64,000 bases of DNA. Source: Sycobia sp. Sy_11 (Eukaryota > Arthropoda > Insecta > Hymenoptera > Epichrysomallidae). The stretch spans positions 180,001 through 244,000 of the forward strand of contig JACCIC010000218.1 of assembly GCA_018907035.1 (NCBI GenBank). The letters run 5' to 3'. Positions 28,601 to 37,800 of the stretch are shown here, in pieces; within the stretch, counting starts at the first letter, position 1; every line of letters begins with the position of its first letter. The translations under genes were made by a program, and so were the position numbers. Under the pieces are notes generated by a model. That model did no database searches and had not been told where the DNA came from. It was given only the letters and a program-made list of their open reading frames with translations.

Positions 28601-28649
28601 TTTTACAATTGAATCTAACTCAACTTGAACTATAATTGGATACCTTGAG

Positions 28650-29800
28650 TTATCTATAAATATCGGAATAGGCACAGAAATAAACTACATCTTCCCTGTA
28701 GCAGATCACTCGTGAATTCAAGCAAAACTTGGTCCATAAAGTGCATAACATTGGCGATGGGCACCTTCGCCTCTCCCGGGTAAGTAAAGTATTCTCCTCG
28801 ACTGTCCATCTTACAAGCTTTACTTCGTTGACATTGGATTTCTTTGTGAGCTTTCCGATGGTGGGTATCTTTAGCCAAACAGTCCACTGAATCATTCGAG
28901 GTTCAATTAACTATGTTCGACTCAAGTAAACACATTAGAAAGGGACGCCGACAATCCCATCCGATCGTCACTGCAATCCCATTGAGAACTAGGCCCGCTG
29001 AGAATCTCTCTTGCAAGAAGAGATTAAATTATACCAGAGGTATGAGCCGGACCTCCAGCTAGTACACATTTAAGGTTGTTTTTGCTCTTTAAAAACCGTC
29101 CTCGGAAAAACTGGAATTATTATCTGGATTCTTCCTCTTCAAATTATTCATCGTCATCCCCAGGAGATCGGCCATCGAAAGTAATCAGAAACAAACTGCG
29201 ACTCAAATGGATGAATTCGAACTTAGCATTGCTCAACTACCAGGTACCAGAAGGCTTTAAGACATCATCAATATGGCTTCCAATATACACAGCAAAATGA
29301 CGGTTTTTCAAAGTCTCTGCCTCTATTTCCGTGATGTGATTATCAATAACTGTTGTTGCAACTTTAACAGATCAGTAACAACCAACATCAAGAAAGAAGA
29401 GAAGGTGAGAATACTAATAATTGGAGGTTTGGTGATATACGATCTAGTCTCGACATGAAAGAGGATATACTGCAGCCAGACAAAGTCAGGATGAAGTTCC
29501 ACTAGTCGACTATTTTTACGCAGCCAGCCAATGATACCAGGCCGACGCTGCTCTGAAAAAGACGACTAGAAAGTATCTGGGAATCCTCAGAACATCTTGG
29601 CCTAACTATAACCTTCGGACATATCTTTACCATCCGACAATTAGATTTATACCCGTTAGCATTTTAGTACGAGTTTTGAATATAATTCTGCGGTGTGGTA
29701 GAATCTCCGACCATCTATCTCTCTCCAGTACAACAGTAATTCCCAAACACGCCCTAGGCCTAGCAGTAGCGAGGTTTGCGATCATTTTATTCTTTCATCT
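28650..29800. pseudogene. Fossil coding-like patch, origin unknown
   Basis: A stretch of raised GC in the gene-free region. On the - strand, 28,654-28,887 is open for 77 residues with protein-like content such as EYFTYPGEAKVPIANVMHF. On the + strand, 29,076-29,300 is open with an acidic Ser-rich start and KVIRNKLRLKWMNSNLALL. Further fragments up to 29,640 are interrupted by stops. It resembles the remains of one or more transposons or a retro-inserted gene, but I cannot name the family. Confidence 0.3.
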
Positions 29801-30545
29801 TTTTCTTTCATCATTCTCTCTATTCGTCCGAACGAAAACTTTAAATAAAGATTCTTCAATAAAACATAATAATGAATATTTTTTGGCAATTTAATTTATG
29901 TATAAAAGAAAAACTAATTTATTAAAAGGCCGACCTTGTTGAATCGCTTTTTAAACCACATCAGTATAAAGTAACAAGAAGCCAAAGGCAATTGATTTTC
30001 TTCCTATTTGCAGAAGACATTCGGATTACTATTGTAATCCATTGAATTTCACGCAGAGTTCTGTATGGGGTACAAATCACATTTATAACTCTTGCTACTG
30101 CATAATACGTTTCATAAGTAAAATGAGAGCACTAATTAACTCTTTAGTTGCTCTAGAACAAGACTGAAAATGGAAAATATTTAATAAAACGCATAATACG
30201 TCTATAATTCTTAAAAGATAATGGACAGAAACCTAAATCTTGTCCTTTGAATATTATTTAATTTATGCCACATTATATAGAAAAAATTTCATCACGGTTA
30301 CAAATTGTGCAAATTGTTTTCACCGCTTTTCATAATGAATATTATATTACATACGTATTTTATTTTTTCTATGATCTATAATATATATTATAGATATATT
30401 TATATAAATTATATAAATATATATTGTGACGAGTACGAATACTCGTGCAAGAATTAAAATTATATTATATTAACTATAATACGGCGCGAAGCACTTGGCG
30501 CACCATGGGAGAGAAAACCAAGAGTGCGAAGGTACTCGAACGCAT

Positions 30546-30546
<1 letters not shown>

Positions 30547-30589
<43 letters not shown>
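30547..30589. repeat. (CT)n microsatellite
   Basis: About 21 CT units, GAGA-type sequence, inside the putative LTR upstream of its TATA box. Confidence 0.95.
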
Positions 30590-30590
<1 letters not shown>

Positions 30591-31184
30591 GAGCCGACAC
30601 GAGCTCCGCGGTCAGCATAGACCGTGCGCTTGTAGGCGCGGCGCGGTAAAGAAGAAACGACGAAACTCCTCGGTGCGATGAGGTGAGAGAGGAACGATCT
30701 CGGAGTGGGGGACAGCTCGTCTCTCTAACTTAAATAGCAGCACTGTAGCTATAAAATGCAGTGTGCCGGCAGCGTCGAAACCGGTTTTTTGAAGGCGGAC
30801 TATCATCGGCGCGTTAGTGGACGACAGTTCTCTTCGCATACTCGGCACGTGAAAAATTTTAACAATAATTTGATGTAATGTCCGAGCGGCGATTAAAATA
30901 GAAGAAAGGAAAATATGCTTTTCTTTCATTAATTGTAGGTCTAACGACTTCTTATTCTTTTGTATTTTCGCGGATTTAAGCATCGGCAGCCGGGAAAGTA
31001 AGCGAGCGGTAGCGTGGCGACTAATGTTAATAAATTGTTTTGTAAATATTAGTCTTTAATTTTTTGTGTTTTCATAAAATTTATAAAAATAAATTATCTC
31101 TTAACTGTTAAATTTGATATTTTTTCTATTACTGTCAAATAGAAAAAAATCTCATCCAATGATTTGTTAAAGACAAATATATTA

Positions 31185-31620
31185 TCTTGCTTTGGCATGC
31201 TGAGCGAGAGTAAGAAGTATATTTGGACAAAACTTCAATCAATAGAAACCTAAGACAAGTATATTGTTTTTCTCTGGCGTATTGAGTGAGAGTGAGAAAT
31301 ATATTTGTCTAATTAACTGGGAAGGGTCTATACATTGGTAGCAATTTGGTGGGGTGCTGAGCGATCAAGGGGTCTAGGCGTGCTGAGCCGAAGCCATGCT
31401 TTGTAGTGTGTAGTCCGCCTAATCAATTGCCGCTATACAAGCAAAACTGGTGGCGTACTGAGCGACCAGTGGCCGAGGCGTGTTGAGCCGGAGCCGTGCT
31501 TGTACAGCGTTCAGAAACATAGAGAGGGTGTGTCGGGCGTCCGTGAAAAGAACCTGGTGGCGTGTTGACCGATCAGAGGCCTAGGCGCGCTGAGCCGGAG
31601 CCACGAATTAGCGGACACCG
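31185..31620. repeat. Degenerate tandem repeat in the putative LTR
   Basis: Units share GGCGTRYTGAGCGA and GAGGCGTGYTGAGCCGGAGCC. Five related copies of about 80-120 bp can be followed, e.g. near 31,195, 31,275, 31,345, 31,450 and 31,555. The last three are the most alike. Confidence 0.7.
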
Positions 31621-31764
31621 GACACACACTGTTACAATATATTTATATAAATTACGAAAGCACTTTTCTTAATTTTGTATTATACATTTATTAACATATC
31701 TCATGTATAAGTAAAAAAATTAATTAGTTGTTATTGGGAAAATATATTTATGTAATCGTCTTAC

Positions 31765-31839
31765 CAAGGGAATTGATACTTCACTATCCTATCATTGGTC
31801 TAGAATTGCAATCTCTCCGATTTGTACAACCACCATAAC
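31765..31839 (-). CDS. Mini-exon K, candidate terminal exon
   Basis: Acceptor GATTATTACTAG, donor-like CCCTTG|GTAAGA, 75 bp, phase 1 at both ends. In the array frame it encodes YGGCTNRRDCNSRPMIG and then TAG. Sequence beyond it (from about 31,845) resembles the module intron, so it sits where an exon is expected. It may be the natural last exon or a dead unit. It has two Cys, unlike the other units. Confidence 0.4.
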
Positions 31840-34800
31840 CTAGTAATAATCAAAATTAGACTTTTATCTTTTGCTATTAGAAAAAAGTAATTTTTATTAC
31901 TATTCGAAATTGTAATTCATATTTACTTAAATTCCTTTTAGTATATAAAGAAATAGTAACATAAGCGTGATTTGTAATATTCTGTAAATTCATTCCATAT
32001 TAAAATGTTGAATATTATACAAAATAGATGTATTAATATAAAAATAGAGCAGTTACATCTTCTTATTTATATGTAAACATGGTCAAAATGAATAAAAACA
32101 GCGGTAGAAATCTATCAATTCATTGAGTATTTCAATAGTGTTTTAAAATAAAAGAATCTAAACAACTGTATGACAAAAATTAAGTTTTATGAAGCGATAA
32201 AAACATTTAAGTTAAAAAAAAATTTTGTAAATATCTTGACAAAATGTAATTTACTATATACAAAAGAGTCCAGTATATCACGATGATTGAACAGGAAATA
32301 CTAAATAGGGATACTTAATACTACTGTGTACAAATATAAGTGAGACTTTAATTCCAACTTCCCGGGTTTATCGATTATTTTTAATTTGGTAGTATTGTCA
32401 GAGTTATCTGTGCCAAATTTCACGCAATTAAATTGATTTTTCATATAGTTACGCTTGTGTTTTGTGATCAAAGAAAAGTTGTCTCTTCGGTCTTTCTAAT
32501 GTCTGAAATTATTCAACAATGAAGTAGCATTAAACTTTGTGCGCGAAATGAAATACCGGTCGTCGGAACGTTCAGAATGTTGCATAAAGCCTTTGGTGTG
32601 AAGTCAATGTCAAGAGCAAGTATTTTTTATGGGACAAATTGTTTAAAGGTGGTCGAGAACGCGTTGAAGTCGAACAACATGAAAGACGACCAAGAACATC
32701 TACTGATGGGCTACACGTCGACAAAATCAGAGAATTGGTTTCACAAAATCGTCGATTGGCTACTAGAGCGCTTGCTAATATTGCTGGAACTTCAAATGGG
32801 TCAGTCAACACCATTTTGAAAGACATTTTGTGCTGAAAAAGTGAAATCTTGATTGGTGCTAAAAATCAAGACAAGATAAAATGCATAATAATTGGAGATG
32901 AGACTTAGATCTATGATTACAATCCAGAAAAAACCGATTAATCGAGCGAATATCCTGTCAAAGAAGAGCGGAGACCGAAAAAATCACGCCAAAGTCAAGG
33001 CTATGCTTACTGCTTTCTTCGATTATCGTGGTGTGGTGCATTATGAATTCTTTCGAACCCACCAAACGCTTAACAGAGAATATTATTTGAGTGTTATGTG
33101 TCGTTTGCGTGAAGCTATTCATCTAAAGGTCAGATTTATGGAAAGATAACTCGTGGGTTTTACATCACGATAATGTAACAGCTCACACTGCATTGATTTT
33201 ACGTGAACATTTAGCCAAAAATTCAACCAATATCGTTCCGCAACCACCGTACTCGCCTGATTTAGCAACGTGTGACTTCTGGCTGTTTAGCAAACTCAAA
33301 AGACCACTTCGGGGACACGTTTTTGATTCGATTGAAGCAATAAAAGCCGAATCGAAGAAGGAACTGATGGCCGTTCCGGAATACGAGTATAAAAAATGTT
33401 TTGAAAATTGGAAAAAGCGTTGGCATAGTTTTATTGCATCTGGGGGAGATTATTTTGCGGGGAGTGAATTATATTTATAAGAATAAATAAAGATTTCAAA
33501 AGTTATAAATAAAGTCTTACTCATATTTGTACACAGTATGATAATAAAAAAATCGAAAGAATTCTATAGGCTTTTCATTTGAAAATATAATAGCTCATGC
33601 TACTATTTCTTTACAATGCACCCTGAAATATATATCCATTTGATATCAAATAACTTTCAAATCTTGTCATAAAATAATATTATATATATTTAGGTAAAAT
33701 TTATTTTGTAATAAAATGAACGTATTTTAAAATCAAGTTAAACCTACTATTTAACCTTATCAAAAATATTTTGATTAGAATACAAATTATATTGCATTTC
33801 CCTATTAGAAGAAAAATCAGTATACATTGCTATTGGAAATTGTAGAAAGGCTGTAATGAAGCGGTTTTTACTATTTGCAAAAAGTACATTTGGTCTCGAT
33901 TTTTCATATGCCATAAAATTATAAAAATGTATAAGACAGATATTAAAAATATGCGACTTTACTTTCTTTTTAGTTGATTATAGGGCTATAAGAAATAACA
34001 ATAGAATAAAAATACATAAACTAGTATGGTATCTATATTTTCAATGTCGTATAAGTTCGATTGAAACTAATATGTAGCTACGTAAAAATGAAATAGATAA
34101 TGATATTTAAAATCTTTAGAGCGGGAAGCTCATCTTTTGCAGGAAATATTGGAAGAAATATTTAGGTTTTCATTTCCTAAAATAAAATATGGGATGCTAA
34201 TGTTTCTTCAAAATGCTTCATAAGCTACTTGTTCAATTAATTCAAAATTACCTTAATTTCTTTTATGAAAACTAAACTTTGAATTTTTAAATAATTGTTT
34301 CACATGCTTAACTCACCTGGTGGTCTTTGATTTTCAACTGGCTTTGGTTGATAATTAGGACCTGGTCGAACAACTGTTTAGAAAAGCTACGATTTAACCA
34401 TATTTAAAATAATTACCTTAGAATGAAAATTGTATTCTCGTTCGCGAGCAGACGAAAAATCAATATGAATTGCTATTTGGAATTGCTTAGAAATTATGAC
34501 GAAGCTATTTTTATTATCTTTAAATTTCAAAAATGTAAATGGAATGGCAATTGCTTAATTAAACAAGTTCATACAAATATAAAATCAGATATATTTATGT
34601 AAAAAGATTGTTCGCCACTTTATCTTCTTTTTAGTCGATTCTGCGACTACAAAAAATAAAAAACGAATAACCGAAAAACACAAACTAGTAAGGTTACATT
34701 TCAATGTCATACGATTTCCATTGGCATTCATATGTACGTACGTAACAACGAAATATATAATGAAAGTCAAAAATCTTAAGAGTGGCGAAATTCATCTATT

Positions 34801-37800
34801 GTAGAAAATCTTGGAAGATATTTTAGGTTTTAATTAAGCGAATAGAACATGGAATGCAAATTTTTCGTTAATAACGCGTCATAAGATATTTGTGCAATTA
34901 ATTCAAAATCACTTTAATTAAGTTTATTAAAGATGAACTATAAATTTGAAGATAATTATTTGACATGCTTAACTCACCAGTTTCATGTATATGTGACCAT
35001 CGCTTTCCTCTCATTGCATAAAATGCTGGCCTAAATGCTGTTTAGAAAAACTACGATTTAATCATATTGACAATATGTAGCTTAGTATGAAAATGTTAAT
35101 GTCTTTCGCTAACAAAAGAAAAAGCAGTATTGCAGAGTTATTTTGAATTATTAAGAAACTGTACTAAAGCGGTCTTTACTAATTAAAAATTTTAAATTCG
35201 ATTTTTCATATGCCCCAAGATTATATAAATATACAATACTGAAAACAGTGTACGGCACTTTATCATCATTTAGTTAATTATAGGAATACACAGATAAAAA
35301 TAGAATAAAATAAAAACACAAACTAATATGGTATCAATATTCTCAATCTTTTCTTTTATGTTATTTAACGTCGCTTTATTTATGCTTCCTAATATCGGTA
35401 TATCGGTGCTAATAAGCGACGGAGGTCTGCGATGTGTTTGTAAACAAAGCGTATGTAAATTCTCAATTTTGATTAATTTCTATTAAATTTAACACGTACA
35501 TTGGAAGAAATATATAGGTTTTCAATCGCTAAAATAAAATATGAAATGCTAATTTTTCTTCATAAAGCGTCGTAAGCTACTTACCCATTTTATTCTAAAT
35601 AATATTAATTTCTTTAACTCAAATTGAACTTTCAATTTCGAAATAATTACTTGACATGCTTAACTCACCTGGTGGTGGTCTTCTTGTAGCTATTTGATTT
35701 TCTTGCATTCTAAGAGCCTGTAGTGGAATAACTGTTAAGAAAAGCTACGATTTAACCATGTTTAAAATATTCACCGTAGAATGAAAATTGTATAGTGTTT
35801 CGGTCGTAGAAGAGACAGCAGTGCTCACTGCTATTGGGAATATTTTTAAGAAACTCTGATGAAGATGCTTTTACTACATTTACGTTTTAGTAATGTAAAT
35901 TTGCACAAGGTCATAAAAATATAAAACACAGATTAATTTATGTATAATGATTGTATGCCACTTTCTCTTCTTTTTAGTAGATTATACGACTACAAAGAAT
36001 GTAAATAGAATAACCGAAAACACATAAACTAGTAAGGTTACATTTCAATGTCGTACAATTTCTATTGGAATTAATAAGCACGTACAAAACCGTAAAATAT
36101 ATAATCAAATTTAATATCTTAAAAGCGATGAATTAATCTGTTGTAAGAAACATTGCAAGAAATTTTAGATTTTCATTTGAGACAATAGAATATTTAATGC
36201 AAATTTTATGACAAAGCTACTTGTTCAATTCATTCACAATCAACTTAATTTCTTTTATTAAATCTGAATTTAAAATTTCAAAATTATTATTTGACATGCT
36301 TAACTCACCAGATAGTGGTCCACCTACTCTTGATTTTCCTAGCATTCTACCAGCTGAAAAAATTGTTTAGAAAAGCTACGATTTAACTATATTTAGAATA
36401 TTTACCTTAGAATGAAAATTGTATTGTCTTTTGGCATTAGAAGAAAAAGCATTATGCACTGCAATTTGGAATTTTTAACAAACTATAATGAAGCTGTTTT
36501 TACTACATTTACGTTTGAGTAATGGAAATTTGATCGCAACTGTTTAATTGCACAAGTTCATAAAAATATAAAACACAGATTTATTTATGTAAAAATAATG
36601 TATGCCACTTTCTCTTCTTTTTAGTTGATTGATGCGATTATAAACAATGAAGACAGAGTAACCGAAAACACATAAACTGGTAATGTATCTACATTCCAAT
36701 GTCCTACAATTTCTATTGGAATTAATATGTACGTACGTAACAATGAATTATATAATAAAATTTAAAATGTTAAGAGCGGTGAAGCTAATATCTTGTAGGA
36801 AACATTCGAAGAAATTTTAGAATTTGTAATGCAAATTTATTGACAAAGCTACTTGTTCACTTCATTCACAATCAACTTAATTTATTTTAATAAATTTTAA
36901 AATACTTATTTTACATGCTTAACTCACCATTTGGTAGTCTAAATGGACTTCGTTTTGCTCTCATTGCAAAAGCTTCTGGCCTAAATTCTGTTTAGAAAAA
37001 CTACGATTTAATCATATTGACAATATGTAGGTTACTATTAAAATGTTAATGTCTTTCGCTAACAAAAGAAAAATCAGTATTGCAGAGTTATTTTGAATTA
37101 TTAAGAAACTGTACTAAAGCGGTCTTTACTAATTAAAAATTTTACATTCGATTTTTCATATGCCCCAAGATTATATAAATATACAATACTGAAAACAGTG
37201 TACGGCACTTTATCATCATTTAGTTAATTATAGGAATACACAGATAAAAATAGAATAAAATAAAAACACAAACTAATATGGTATCAATATTCTCAATCTT
37301 TTTTTTTATGTTATTTAACGTCGCTTTATTTATACTTCCTAATATCGGTATATCGGTGCTAATAAGCGACGGAGGTCTGCGATGTGTTTGTAAACAAAGC
37401 GTCTGTGAATTCTCAATTTTGATTAATTTCTATTAAATTTAACACGTACATTGGAAGAAATATATAGGTTTTCAATCGCTAAAATAAAATATGAAATGCT
37501 AATTTTTCTTCATAAAGCGTCGTAAGCTATTTACCCATCTTATTCTAAATAATATTAATTTCTTTAACTCAAATTGAACTTTCATTTCGAAATAATTACT
37601 TGACATGCTTAACTCACCTGATTGTTCTCTTGCAGCCATGTGACTATCATGCATGCTAAGAGCGAGTAGTGGAAGAGCTGTTAAAAAAAGCTACGATTTA
37701 ACCTTGTTTAAAATATTCACCTTAGAATGAAAATTGTATAGTGTTTCGGTCGTAGAAGAAACAGCAGTGCTCACTGCTATTTGGAATATTTTTAAGAAAC

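Larger units (their letters stand above)
30425..31636 (+). mobile_element. Probable solo LTR (1,212 bp)
   Basis: Begins TGTGACGAGT and ends CTGTTACA, the TG...CA ends typical of insect LTR retrotransposons. It is flanked on both sides by ATAT(AT), a possible target duplication, though low in complexity. Inside are a (CT)n run, a TATA box in GCTATAAAATGCAGTG near 30,750, and AATAAA near 31,029 in the order expected of U3-R-U5. The orientation is inferred from these. GC content is well above the surroundings. No second copy or internal domain lies in the window, so it would be a recombined solo LTR. The alternative is a cellular promoter region. Confidence 0.5.
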
